A DNA stretch of 64,000 nt from Austropuccinia psidii (taxonomy: Eukaryota; Basidiomycota; Pucciniomycetes; Pucciniales; Sphaerophragmiaceae): positions 5,456,001 through 5,520,000 of the forward strand of contig JALGQZ010000019.1 of the NCBI GenBank assembly GCA_023105745.1, given 5' to 3'. The notes beneath the pieces were generated by a model that had not been told where the DNA came from, ran no database searches, and was given only the letters and a program-made list of their open reading frames with translations. The stretch's first letter is position 1. Each line of letters begins with the position of its first letter. The position numbers were made by a program, and so were the translations under genes. Of the stretch, positions 31,642 through 43,310 are shown in pieces.

Positions 31642-34301
31642 AGTGGATCTTGAGAAGATATCTGGTATATGTCAAGTGAAAATTTCTTTTCCTTGTTAGT
31701 ACCAATAGTGACGTGCCTATTTTTACTGTTGTAAATGTCTATGCCATACATCCTCTGGTAATCTGTTCCCAGTAAAAACCCTTGGATGTGGGCATTGTTA
31801 GGCACTAAAAACTCTGGGTTGAGTCTGATATTACCCTTCCTGTGGGGTATAATTATCTCTTTGATAATTGTCCCAATGGAAGTCATCTTCCCTGATGCAC
31901 TTTTAAAGTTCTTTGCCTTAGTGGGCAAGAGCTTTTTTTCCCACTTTGGGAAGTGAGTATCCAGATAGTTTCTGGCCACTATGGAGCAGTGTGCTCCACT
32001 ATCAATGATCAGTGGATGCTGAGCATTGTCAATACAAACAGTCATTTTTGTGGCTGTCCCATGTATATATGCCATTCCTTTGGTTGGTGTAACCAGGAAT
32101 GTTTGTGCATCTTGTGTGTGTTTGCACAAGTTCTTGTTAGCAGTTTCCTGTGGCATGCCTGCTTCCAACTGTATTTCCTGGATTTCCAGTGGGGTTTCCT
32201 CTTGGTATTCCACTAGAAATTCCTCTCTTGGGTCTTGATCATTCTCAGATGGTTCTCTGTTGGCATCACCCATAGAGTCTAAATCAGAATCCTCTGTTGG
32301 AGGTTCTTCCTCAGGGACTTTTGCTATGGCAGAGACATTGTTCTTTGCCTTTGGACAGTTGTTGGCATAGTGGTCTGTTGAACCACAATTGTGGCAAGAA
32401 TTCTTCTTCTTAGACACTTCTGCCACTCTTTCTCTGGGTTTGTCTTAAAAATATACCCTGAGTGGTTGTTTCTCTTTGAAACTGCTGCTTCTATATGGGG
32501 TGAATTTCGCTATATTAGTCCTCTTTCTTATGTCTTGTAAGGTGTTGGCTATGTCATCTAGAGTGCAATTTTGGTTGCATCTGCATTTTACTGCATGCTC
32601 TAGTTCTCCTGGCAGTTGTGTCAGAAGTTTGTGATTCCTCATTTGAATGTTCAGCTGAGGATCAATGGCTTTAAGTCTTTTAGACTGTCTAAGACACCAC
32701 TCATATGGATCTTTGTCCACAGAGTACTTGTCATTTTCAAATGACATGGTCTTTTGCCATATCCAAGTTCCATTACTGTACTATTGGATGATTTGACTCT
32801 TCCACCATGGCCAATTTCTCCTGCCATGGATTTCTTTCATTTCTGTGTACCATATACTAGCATGACCTTTAAATGCAGTATTCAATCTAGCAGTGATGCA
32901 GTAGTCTGGTATGCTTGGTACATCAATGAAGAGTCCATCAACATAATCTATGAGTTCCATATGATCATATTCTCCTGATCCAGTGAATGTGGGCCAGCTT
33001 GAGGCCTCAGGAAGCTGTTTCAAGGCTTCCTTCTCTAAATAAGACATGCCATCTCCATCCTGGTATTGTGATGGAGATCTTGCTTTATTCAACAACATGG
33101 CATCTGGCTTGATGTCATCTGGTTGATATGGATTCTCCATAGCTTGGCCTTGTTGTTGGGGCTTCAAGCTATGGTAGGCATTACACAATTTGTTAATGGC
33201 TTGATCCAGACACTCCCTGTCCCTTGTGCTGTGGTGTTGTTCTTCAAAGACTATATTCAGTCTTTTGTTGGTTTCTTCAGAGGCTTTGCTCAGTTGAGCA
33301 TATCCTTCTTGAAGATTCTTAATTATTTGTTCCAAGGAGGCTTGAGTTTGTCTCATCCTCTCTTGGCTAGCTTTAACTTCTGCAAACTGCTTTGCAGATT
33401 GTTCAGCATATTGGGACATTTGTAACCACAGTGTACACCTGTTGATGTTACTCTCAGATGTGACAATGTTATTTTCAGTCTGAGTGGGGGTGATGTTTCT
33501 ATTACTAGGACTACTGATTCTAGAGTGGTTTACAACTACTTCTGGTTCTTGTGTACTTCTTTTACCAAATCTAACATCTTCTGGATCATGGGGTCTGACT
33601 CTTTCCTCCTCTGGTTGAAGGAGGCTTTGTTCTTGCCCTTGTTTCCTTGTCTTCTCCTGGAAACTTCCTGAAATTGTGAAGAATGGTGACTCTTGGCCAC
33701 TGATCTTCTGGTTTCTGAATGGTGTGAAACCACTGGAGAGCTGATTTTGCCTGCTCCTTGTGAGCAGGAAGGAATCTTAGTAGTCCCTGTCTGGGTTAAT
33801 TGTTTGTCTATTGCTTGGATAGGGGCTTGATTATCCCTTATCCTGTGTGCCCTTGCCTCCAGGAGTATTTGATGCCTGGTAGGATTCCAACCTTTGGTTA
33901 TTACCATAAGGTCTTTGAAGTCTATCTCTTTGAGACAGATCTTCTGGAAACTTGATCCAAGTTCTGCCCAGTGAGTTGCTAGGTTGAACCTGTTGTCCAT
34001 GCTCCATTGAAATAAGTCTTTGAGGAGTTGGTGGATCTGAAGAACTTGATCCATATCCTTCCAGTCCTCTGGTTTGAGGTTTCTGTTGAATTGGAGTGTG
34101 AATGGCAAGGTTGATATTATCTCCTTCATTGTTTTGCCATCCACCACTATGTCCAAGGTATCCCCTTCCTGGTCTTCTGGTTCTGGACAATCCTTCTCTG
34201 ACCTCTGGCTGGTTCCTTTGAAAGCCAAGATCTCTGAGGTATGCAGGGGACATATCAGTGTTTGCAAGCAGTCAAAAACTTTATGTTCTTAGGGTATTTA
34301 C
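31642..34301 (-). pseudogene. R2 gag-protease region, broken
   Basis: The polyprotein frame begins with ATG 34253 (MSPAYLRDLGF..), inside the small intron 34234-34301. Following pieces hold the coiled-coil region, the Trp-rich capsid-like domain (33419-32445) and a zinc knuckle CHNCGSTDHYANNC with a protease DSGAHCS (32426-31642). R1 has DTG at the protease; here it is DSG, also functional in the family. Stops or shifts at about 33830-33420, 32781 and 32445 break the frame. Confidence 0.9.
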
Positions 34302-34601
34302 CTTTGACTGTGCCTTGTACAAATTTGTTATCTGCTGATTTGGGCAGTTTGCCTTTGGAGGTTACAACTGGGTTAATAATTGTAATCTTTCCTGTACAAG
34401 TGGTTAAGGTTGGTTTACCTTGTATTGAAGCAGAGTTTCGTGGTTTTCTACTCCTCTGGGTGGCTATTGGTGTCCACTTCTTGGCTGTAATTTGGCCTTC
34501 ACTAAGCCTCTTCCCTTTGCCCTTGCTGCCCTCTGGTTCTGAGGGTGTCACTGGTATGTTGGCCTGTGACTGGGTCTCAAGTGGTATGAAGCTTTCTTCC
34601 A
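33536..34601 (-). pseudogene. R2 overlapping-frame protein (exon 1 plus alternative frame)
   Basis: Exon 1 is 34601-34302, the intron 34301-34234 (68 bp, GTAAAT..CCTCAG), and exon 2 starts at 34233 in the frame that stays open to 33536. The product is the counterpart of the R1 spliced protein: exon 1 shares the LETQSQ..PSEPEG and KWTPIA motifs, and exon 2 has the helical QVLQIHQLLKDLF and WAELGSSFQKICLK motifs. Start codon as in R1: A from the leader exon plus TG at 34601-34600. The frame itself is intact, although the polyprotein is not; I list it as pseudogene only because its element is dead. Confidence 0.65.
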
Positions 34602-35192
34602 CTGAATCAAACAGGAAAAAGAGGGCTTATGTCAGTTAAGACTTCTTAAAAGGCTGGTTTTGCACGTCTAAGAATGGCCTCTGGGCTTGTATATTATTAC
34701 AATATGCCCTTTTATTATGACAATGTAATTGAATTAACAATTCCACGTCAAAAGTACAGCTTACTGATATGTGGTATACTGTTTGTATACCAATATCTCA
34801 CACAATACTTGGAATTACCAAGTATACTCTGTCAAAAGATGGTGTATTACAGGGCAATTGAGTTAACAATGTGCCCAGACACGCCTCAAGTGTTGGTTTA
34901 TCAGTATGAGCTGTCTTAATTCACTTAAGAATTAAGGCTGTATTAGTGGCTTAAGGTGTTTTTATATATAAAACACGCCAAAAATACAAGGCTTGTGGTT
35001 ATTAGCCACGTGACAGATACTCTATAATATATGAGTATTTATTTTAAAAATTAAAAAATATATATAATATATATATTTAAAGAGAAAATGACACCTAAAA
35101 AAGGTAAAACAGGTGTCAATAAATGATAAAAAAGAGAAAAACTTACTTGTAAGGTCCAAGGATAAGTAAAAAACAAGGCCAGGCCCCCAAAA
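34602..35192 (-). other. R2 leader: intron (545 bp), leader exon and primer-site region
   Basis: Element-sense, the LTR is followed by TTTTGGGGGCCTGGCC (35192-35177), a leader exon ending CTTACAA at 35147, donor GTAAGT, AT-rich intron, and acceptor after a pyrimidine run (GTTTGATTCAG) at 34602. No gene inside. Confidence 0.7.
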
Positions 35193-35319
35193 TGTCAGGA
35201 TGAGTCTATGATAAGGGTGTATATAAGTATTTACAAGCTTTAACTATGACTGTGACACGGTAAAAATAGTTTTAAAGGATGATAAATTTGATACTAAATG
35301 ATTTAAATTAAGATATTAA

Positions 35320-35366
35320 GGGCTTTACTATAGAGAAATAGTGGTGGTGAGCGCTGTTGAAAGCCC
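35320..35366 (-). promoter_or_regulatory. Two-stem LTR structure, middle R LTR
   Basis: Outer arms GGGCTTT / AAAGCCC; inner hairpin reduced to ACTAT / ATAGT. Confidence 0.55.
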
Positions 35367-35662
35367 TGGGTGCGACTTTTACCTGTTGGGTTACAATAAT
35401 AAAAGCTACAATACTTAAATTTAAAGTATACCTGTTTTTGACAGTTGTACTACGTAGGAATTCAAGAGCAGGATGAGGAGACAATTCTGTCTGTGAAAAG
35501 CCTCCTTTTTATCCTGAAATGGGGTGAAAAGGGTGCTAGACCTTTCCACGTAGAGGAAGTGAAGATTTTTTCACTTTCTAGTACTGGCTTGTGGTTTGCA
35601 AACAGCCTGTATAGCCTGTATTGGGCTCAGATGTGGTTTTGAAAACACATCTGGGCGGTTTT

Positions 35663-37584
35663 TGTGAGCCTTGAGGTATATTTTACATACCCAAATAGGC
35701 CACAATTATCTTAAAAAGAAATTTTGAATTATGCAAAACTCATAAGTCATGCATATATCCAAAATTCATCATTTTTAATTTCAGAAAAGATGAATAACTT
35801 TTTATTGAGTAAGTAAATCCATGGATTTAAGACCAGATTTGGATTCTACACAAAAATTCACCTAGGGTAGCTCCATAGAGTGAATAAGCTCAATTTAAGT
35901 ATTTAAGGAGGTAAAATGGAAAATACTTCAATACCACATCATTAATACCACATAAAAGATCCGTGAAAATTTTTGTTTTTCTTGATTTTTAGCCAAAATA
36001 ATGGGAAAGTGAGAAATCCCATGTTACATATACACTAAGAATAGTGTTATGCATGTTTTGAGCACTTAATATCATGGTATTCCTACATGGACTTTTGGTA
36101 CACCCATAGTGGATATCTCACTTTAAGCTTAAATTTCTATTTTTACGTGAAAAATAAGCAAGGGGGACAAAAGACATCAAAGAGAGCCAGGGTACCCAAC
36201 TTCTGAGGCCTCAGAGGCGTGGATAGCTCCAGAGCATGGATCCATGGCTCATCTTGGCCCAATTGGTAAACTAAAACTCTTTGGGAACTTGGTTACCAAG
36301 TTACACCTACTGTAATCATAAGAAAAATAGCAAATAACCTGCTATTTTGACGTGCCAAGGAGGTAATAAGCTACTTAGGCTCCTGTAACCACGTCAATTC
36401 TTGATGACTTTCCATTACTAGACCCTAAAAGAGTAATTAAACCCTTTTGGGATCCATATTCATTGATTTACCTCATAGCAACCAGCAAAATACTGCTATT
36501 TGCAATTCTATGTAGAAATGAGGTAAAAACTTCAAAAATTCATTAAAAATACAATTCTTAATGAATCTTCTTGAAACTTTCAGGACCAATGAAAAACTGT
36601 ATTATCTATGGTACAACCAAAAAGAATTATGGTTTTACTAGTAAAATTTAAAGTTTTACTTACAGTCCATTGTTGACCATTCTACGTGAAACACTGAATC
36701 TTCAAAAATTCACAGAAATTACAACCTGTGATGAAATTGGCAATAAAATTGATAACTTTCAGAAATCAATGATTATTTTAGAATAAAAGAATATTTACAG
36801 ATTTTACTCCTTTTATTCTTAACCATATTCGGGTTGGTAGTCACATAAAAGCATCAATTAAGTAATTATGATAATCTTACGTGACAACAGATGATGCAAT
36901 CATTAATCCAAAAGGGTTTATTGTTTTCTCACCCACTGGTTTTTCAGTTTGCTCCATGGCACGTCTCTGTGAGCTGTTGTTGACTTAAAAGAAGCCTATT
37001 CTTGCTGTTTTTTCCGTATCATCATCTTATCAATTTATTAAATCATTATTACCAACAAGTAAGTATTAGTTAAAACTATTCTTAAGTGTTTTAAATCTTT
37101 CAGAATCATCCAGAAAGACGTGAAATCATAGAATCCAACTATATATTGTTGTAATACTGTTATAAATCCTTTTGATCCCTTAAATCCACAATTCCACGTC
37201 AAATTTCTCTACTCTTAGCTATCAATAAGTTCTTTGGAGTATTAGTGAGTCATTTATTCTTAATTCTTAAAGTTTTTCTCTAGTAATAGTTTTCTTCAAG
37301 AATTATCTTTATAATTATTCTTGCAAAAGATAATTATATATTAAAATAATTTTATTATTTTAATAAAGAAGTTTTTATTATTAAATTCTTCTTGTAATTG
37401 ATTCTAGTAGACAATTACTTGCTCACTGTTAAAATCACTAGTAGTGCTTAACACGTGAAAGAAATAATTTTTTAATTATTTAATTGTGGTTATAATAATA
37501 CTTTATTATTATATTTCATAAGAAAAGACATGGTACTGTTGATTAATAGTAATATTATCATCAGTTTCATAGTCACATCTTACA
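35663..37584 (+). repeat. T1 5' LTR
   Basis: TGTGAGCCTTGAGG to CACATCTTACA, 1922 bp, AT-rich, no gene. Near the 3' end TATAATAATA and TATTATTATA form a 10-bp hairpin (about 37492-37514). Confidence 0.93.
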
Positions 37585-37971
37585 TTTGGGGGCCTGGCCG
37601 TGTTTTTTGAACCTTGTACCCTTCATTAATATATTTTTAAGCTCTAAAATATATTAATTTAATAATTTTTTCTTTCATTTTAAAGTTAAAATAATTCTTA
37701 TTTTTGAAATTGTTTTGGAAATCTTTTCATTGAGGAATTTGGTTTAATTCTATACTGTTTTTACATGTGGCTTTTTCACATCCAAAAACTTATAAAATTA
37801 TTCTTTGAGTTACTCTGAATTAATTTTCATTCAAAATCTTAAACTTTGATTTTTTTTTTCCTTTAAAAAGAATAATTTTTTTAATATTAAAAAATAATAA
37901 AATTCATAAAAAATCTTTTAATATCTTAAACACAAAAATAATTTCTTTTATCATATTTTTTTCTCTTTAAG
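37585..37971 (+). other. T1 leader with primer-site motif and acceptor
   Basis: The LTR is followed by TTTGGGGGCCTGGCCG, the same motif as in R elements. The rest is AT-rich, ending in a strong pyrimidine tract and TTTAAG at 37971. The leader donor is not obvious in T1. Confidence 0.7.
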
Positions 37972-38130
37972 TGTCTTTAATCAAATACTGTGCAGCTGGT
38001 AACAGACTCAGTAAAAGATACATCAATAGTCCAGAATCTTCAGAAGCAGAATCTGAAGACAGTATTGAGGTGCAAATTGCTAAAAGAGGCACCTTATTCA
38101 ACTCAGAAAAAGCTAAATTCCCACCAAAAG
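37972..38130 (+). CDS. T1 exon 1 of the overlapping-frame protein
   Basis: The frame TG TCT TTA ATC.. is open from the acceptor at 37971 to the donor AAAAG|GTGTGT at 38130, with no ATG; an A from a spliced leader would make ATG. It is acidic/Ser-rich then basic. Exon phase (last codon ends with one base) equals that in the R elements. A 65-bp intron (38131-38195) follows. Confidence 0.5.
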
Positions 38131-38181
38131 GTGTGTATTTTATCTTATATTTTCACCTTTTATCTTTAAATTGACGTGAAA

Positions 38182-41100
38182 ATGGTGCATACCAGAAATG
38201 GAAGCAACTATTCCGTCCAACCAGATGGATGTGGACAAGGAAGAGGCAAGACCAAATCCAGAAGTGCCAAGTCTTCCACAAGAAAGACACATTTGGAGGA
38301 TGCCAGAGTTTCCCCCCATTCCCCAAGGTCTGTACCAACAGATTTTGACGTGAATTCAGAGCCTGAACTGATTTATGGTAATATTTCCAGGGCTGAACCA
38401 TTTTCAGGTGGCAGCAATAGAAATTTATCAATGCCAGTACAAAAACTGGTTCAGAGCAGCCAAGGAAGAGGAGTGGGAAATCTGCCCAAGGCTTTGGCAG
38501 GGGGCCATGAACTCCTACTTACACATCAAGAGCTTTCTGGGTCAGGAGAAGACCATAGAACTCTTAGGAGGATGGATCCCCCTGTCTTGCAAAGACAAGG
38601 TCAAAAAGATAAAGAATTGGTTGAAGAACCAAAGTCTTTTATCCATAGACCAGAAGAAAGAGTTGGAAATGACTCCAGCTTTGGAGACAGAGGCACCAGT
38701 GGCATCTACCAGCTCCAAACCAGCTCCAGAAGCGCCCAAGGACAAGCCCAAAGGACCTCAAAAGAAACAGAGAGGTTCCAAGAACCATCAAGGCAAGGGC
38801 AAAGGCAAAGCCAATTGGCACAGACCTTACCCACAAGGACACAGGATCCCCAAATTGGAGCCTTCAGCCGTGGACAGTGTCTTCAATATGGCCAGAACTC
38901 TTATGGAATTCACAGCCAAGGAGCAGGAAAGGATGAACAGGACTTTTCCACGCAAATAAATGATGTACATAGAAGTATTACTGTAGAAATTGGCAAACTT
39001 GAGTCAAAGTTGAAGCAAATTACATTAGACATCAATTATTTAAAGAAGAGTGACAAACAACATTCTGATTGGCATCAATTGACAAATGTCACCCTTGAGT
39101 CAATTAGCAATGCTTGTGAAAGAATTGAGAACCAATGTCAAAATAATGACACAGAAGATCCTTCCATTTTTAAAGTGAATGATAGACTTAAAACTCTTGA
39201 AGACCATGTCTTACAAATAGTTAAGAACACCAATCAATTTGCTATACATTTAGCAAAAAGTGACAGTGAGAGGCAGAAATTGAAGAATGATATAATTGCA
39301 AGTGTGGAGCAAATTCATAAGAATCATGAACCACATATGCCACGACATTCTACACCTTTGACTGAAGAAAAACTTTCTGTCAAAGAAAGTTTGACTCCAT
39401 TCTTAGGAGAAAATGCCTACTCTGCAAGAGATATTCCCAAAATAGAAGAATGGCCAACATTCTCTGGTGAAGGAGAATATAACCATATTGAATTCATCAG
39501 AAATATTGATATGTTGCAAGAAGACTTTAATATACCTGATGAAATCATAGTGGGAAAACTACACTGTTTGTTTACCAGAACTGCAAAGAAATGGTATTAC
39601 AAAATGAGGATTGATCATGGTAAACATGAATGGTCTTGGTGGAAATCTGAAGTGATTACCAAATGGGCCAATAATTCTTGGAGGTTTAAAATGGAGAATG
39701 CTTTTGAAAGTGCCATTTTTAACTCAGAAAAAGACAAACCACTTACTTGGTTCTTCAAACAAAAAGACAGATTATCTGCTTTACACCCAGATATGTCTGA
39801 CACTATGATTAATATGAAAATATTAAGAAAGTGTGGAGGAGAACTGGAACATGCTATCAAAAGCAGATGTGTGGAACCTTGTTCAACAGAGGACTACATT
39901 AATGCTATGGAAGATATCATTACCAGGAAAAGAATTGGTAAGACTTGGATTAAAAACCCAATAGAGTCCAAAATAGTCTCAAAGATTCCTAGAGAGGAAA
40001 GAAGACCAGAAAGACCTGTCTTGAAGTGTCATAAATGTGGAAGTACTTCACATTTAGCCAACACTTGTCCTAAGAAGACAAAAATCAATGAAGTTCAAGT
40101 CATTGAGGGAATTAAGTGTACTGAGGAGAAAGAGGAGTCTGATCAAGATTCTGCAGTCTCTGAAGATACACCAGTGGAGGACTATCCCATTGAAAACATT
40201 TCAGCTTTCTTTGAGGTCACAGAAGTCCATACCCACTTGCCACAGTACAGTGAAAATTTCTGCAACCTGATCAATATCCAAGATGCCAGAATGTGTAAAA
40301 CAAAACCTGCTAGAGGAAAGGGTTATACTGCTGGAGCATCCTGTATCACATCAGTTCTGATGAGTGATATTGAAGCCAAAGTAAATTTGGATACAGGGGC
40401 ATTTTGCACTTGTGTTGGCAAAGATTATCTCCAAACTATACTTCCTGAATGAAAAAACCATCTATTACCAATAGAAGGTGTGCAATTCAGTAGTGCCAGT
40501 AACAATATGTACCCCTTGGGCATATTGGACACTAATATTGTATTCCCACATCCAGCAGGAAGTGTAAGAATGAAAACTGAGATTGTAGTAATGGATAATT
40601 GCACATCTCAGCACATCATCCTTGGAAATGATTACTTAAATATTTATGGTATTGATATAAATAACCATAAAGACAGATATTTAACAATTGGAGATAACAA
40701 GAGACAAAAATTTGCTTTCTCCAATATGCCAAAACAGATATCTGTAGTATCTTCTGTCAAAGATACTTACAAAGATGAATTTGTGACTAATCAACTTGTT
40801 GAAGCACAAATTAATCAATCATTGTCACCAAAGATGAGGAATGAGCTTATTAATGTGTTATACACATATAAAAATGCATTTGCCTCTGATAATGAACCAT
40901 TAGGCGCTATTAGAGGACATGAAGTTGATATTACTCTTAATATTGACAGACCATATCCTCCAGTACTTAGAAGACCAGCTTATCCAGCCAGTCCCAGAGC
41001 TAGAGAGGCCTTTGAAAAACATATCCAAGAGTTTATCCAACTTGGTGTGCTAAGGAAAGTAGGCCATAATGAGGAAGTTGAAGTGACAACACCTGTTATT

Positions 41101-41787
41101 ATTGCATGGCATAATGGTAAGTCAAGAATGGTTGGAGATTTTAGAGCTTTGAATACCTACACAGTTCGAGATAGGTATCCAATCCCTAGAATTCAAGAAA
41201 CCTTGAATCAATTGTCTAAAGCCAAGTATATAACATCAATGGATGCATTGAAAGGCTTCCATCAAAATGTTTTGACGCCTAAAGCTAAGAAATTACTTAG
41301 AATTATCACTTACTGTGGCATTTTTGAGTATCTTAGAATGCCATTTGCAATTAAAAATGCTCCATCTCATTATCAAAGAATGATGAATACCATCTTCCCC
41401 ACAGAATTGTCTGAAGGATGGCTTATCATTTATATTGATGATATTATTATATGTTCTGACTCATGGTCTTTGCACCTTGAAAGACTTGCAAAAGTACTTC
41501 ATAAAGTTGCAGAAGTGAACATGAAAATTTCACTTAAGAAATGCAATTTTGGTTTTGAAGAACTCAAAGCATTAGGACATGTTGTTTCTGGTTTGAGCTT
41601 GGGTATTGACAAAAATAAAGTAGCAGCAGTGTTACTTAAGCCAATACCCCAGAATAAAAAAGAAATGATGTCTTTTCTTGGATTTGCTAGTTACTATAGG
41701 CAACACTTGAAAGATTTTGCAATTCTAGCCAAGTCACTCTATAGAATCTGTGATCAACAGACTGTATTTGAGATGACACAGGAAAGA
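38182..41787 (+). pseudogene. T1 gag-protease-RT polyprotein (5' part)
   Basis: The ATG at 38182 lies inside the 65-bp intron, upstream of its acceptor. Residues 1-260 are Gln/Ser/Arg-rich and overlap another frame. A helical/coiled region (about 265-400) precedes a capsid-like Trp-rich domain (WPTFSGEGEYNHIEF), a zinc knuckle C-x2-C-x4-H-x4-C at 616-629, and protease D737-T-G. A Trp codon has become TGA at 40450. Past it the frame reads to RT with GDFRALN and YIDD (about 1084-1087) and breaks at the R1 insertion. Without the stop it would be colinear with R1. Confidence 0.93.
38375..38959 (+). CDS. T1 overlapping-frame ORF
   Basis: A 194-codon frame overlaps the disordered N-terminal part of the polyprotein frame. 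It looks more protein-like than the other frame: helical N-terminus (EEEWEICPRLWQGAMNSYL), a Pro/Lys-rich middle, and a helical C-terminus (VFNMARTLMEFTAKEQERM). The layout matches the R1 alternative frame, but with little sequence identity. The same frame is entered by splicing exon 1 at 38196, yet two stops lie before 38375, so in T1 it is cut off from its start. Confidence 0.55.
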   Translation: MVIFPGLNHFQVAAIEIYQCQYKNWFRAAKEEEWEICPRLWQGAMNSYLHIKSFLGQEKTIELLGGWIPLSCKDKVKKIKNWLKNQSLLSIDQKKELEMTPALETEAPVASTSSKPAPEAPKDKPKGPQKKQRGSKNHQGKGKGKANWHRPYPQGHRIPKLEPSAVDSVFNMARTLMEFTAKEQERMNRTFPRK

Positions 41788-43286
41788 TGTCAGGGTGAGT
41801 CTATGTAGAAGCTTAAAAACAGTAAATACAAGCTAGTACTATGACTGTGACACGTCAAAATAAGTAATAAAAAATTCTTCAGGTCCTACTGCTACGTGGT
41901 AGCAGTGGTGATGAGTCTATTGAGGACCTGGGTTGCAATGTTCTAATATCTTTGACTGTAAAGAAACACTACAATAATTATATTTAATTATATCTTTAAG
42001 TATTCTAAGGACACTACTGATGATTAACAGTCTTGTCACGTAAGAATATATAAATAAAAGATAAGATGAGGATTTTTGAAGGCAAAAACCCTTCTTTTTA
42101 TATCTTTCAAGACTGTCAAGAGTTATTTACTCTTCACACGTCAGAGGAGTGAAAATTTTCACTCCATTGGCCAGTCTGTGGTTCTGGATCCTCAATTCTG
42201 ACGTCAGTAGAGGCAGAATTGTGGTTTTGGGACCACAAATGATCATTCTGGATCAATACAGGATGAAAAAACTTTTCACCTGCCACGTCAGCACTTGGAT
42301 GACGTTGTTCTGGTGTTTGTATGACCAATACTAGTCATTCTGGGCGGGTTTAAGCTTTGAACAACCATTATTTTGAGTATTAAGACTGTACTGGTTGGTA
42401 CAGGTTTGGTACAGGCCAGTATTGGCCAAAATACTTCCAACTAAGATATCTTGGTCAGTTTTTGAGATATCAAGAAACTGAGAGCACAGAATTGAAGGGC
42501 TTAATGAGCTCTTCAATTTGGTATGCTTCATGTTTACCCTTCTTTAAAATAGCAAAAGTTATAAGGGTTTTAAGTTTTTGGATGTATTTTTGTACATCAG
42601 TATGGGGCTTCAAAAACTTCCATACCAGATATCTTCTTCAGTTTGGAAGATATCTGTATTCTGATGATACAGTTTTGTAGGGCTTGATTAGCCCTACAGT
42701 TTGGTATGTGACACTGTACAGTTGTATGAGTGTATGCCAAAGATACAGGGGTTTGTTTATTTTCTTATTTTCAGAATATCTGTATTTTGGTTGTTAAACC
42801 TTTGAACCAAGATCCCTCAGTCAATTTAAGAGATACAGAGGTCTAAGGTATCTCAAATTAAAGCTCTTGTTGAGATCTTTAATTTGGTTATACTTTTGTA
42901 CAGTTTTGTACAAGCCCTCTTTGACTTTCAGGGGGACTTGGTTTTGAAAATGAGGTTATATGGTATCTCCAGTTGTAGTGGTGTTACAACAACATGGATG
43001 ATATCATTGTGTAGCTCTTTATGTGAGCTTTAAGAAAAATACCATTTGGGTATAGGATAACTTAAATATGCATAAGTTATATGAGAGGTGAAAATAAGGG
43101 TTTTGACTTATTTATTTTCCTCTAGGTTTCCTTATTCTGTTTGGATAAGGTTGGTGTTTAATGTAAGAGGATTGTTTTCTCTTAATTATTACCTGTATTG
43201 ACTATGTTTGTTCAATACTTGTCATACCATTATTTATGGTATGTTGGATGTCATGCTAGTGCTCTGTTTTGAGTCACAGGCTGACA
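41788..43286 (-). repeat. R1 3' LTR
   Basis: TGTCAGGGTGAGTC to GAGTCACAGGCTGACA on the + strand; a divergent R subfamily, about 60 bp longer than the other R LTRs. Confidence 0.96.
41881..41929 (-). promoter_or_regulatory. Two-stem LTR structure, R1 3' LTR
   Basis: Outer arms AGGTCCT / AGGACCT and inner arms ACTGCTAC / GTAGCAGT around GTG. Both stems differ from those of the other R LTRs at several positions, always on both arms. Confidence 0.65.
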
Positions 43287-43297
43287 TACCCTCCCTC
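43287..43297 (-). promoter_or_regulatory. R1 polypurine tract
   Basis: Element-sense GAGGGAGGGTA immediately before the 3' LTR; the same tract adjoins the R2 LTR at 16197. Confidence 0.85.
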
Positions 43298-43310
43298 AAA
43301 AGAAGGCTCA

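Noticed and set aside
36595..36790. Short ORF in T1 LTRs (also 55042-55239)
   Set aside because: Open only in the 3' LTR and interrupted in the 5' LTR; chance ORF in AT-rich sequence.
37492..37514. 10-bp TATAATAATA hairpin in the T1 LTR as a counterpart of the R two-stem structure
   Set aside because: Composed only of A and T in an AT-rich LTR, present in two recent duplicates only, so there is no covariation support.
38344..38395. A second small intron in T1 (GTGAAT..TTTCCAG, about 41 bp) that would bypass the stops before the 194-codon ORF
   Set aside because: Splicing it leads into the polyprotein frame, not the overlapping frame, and 41 bp is very short for an intron.
42134..43270. Small ORFs in R1 LTRs on both strands
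   Set aside because: Both LTR copies share them only because they are recent duplicates; no domain or start context.
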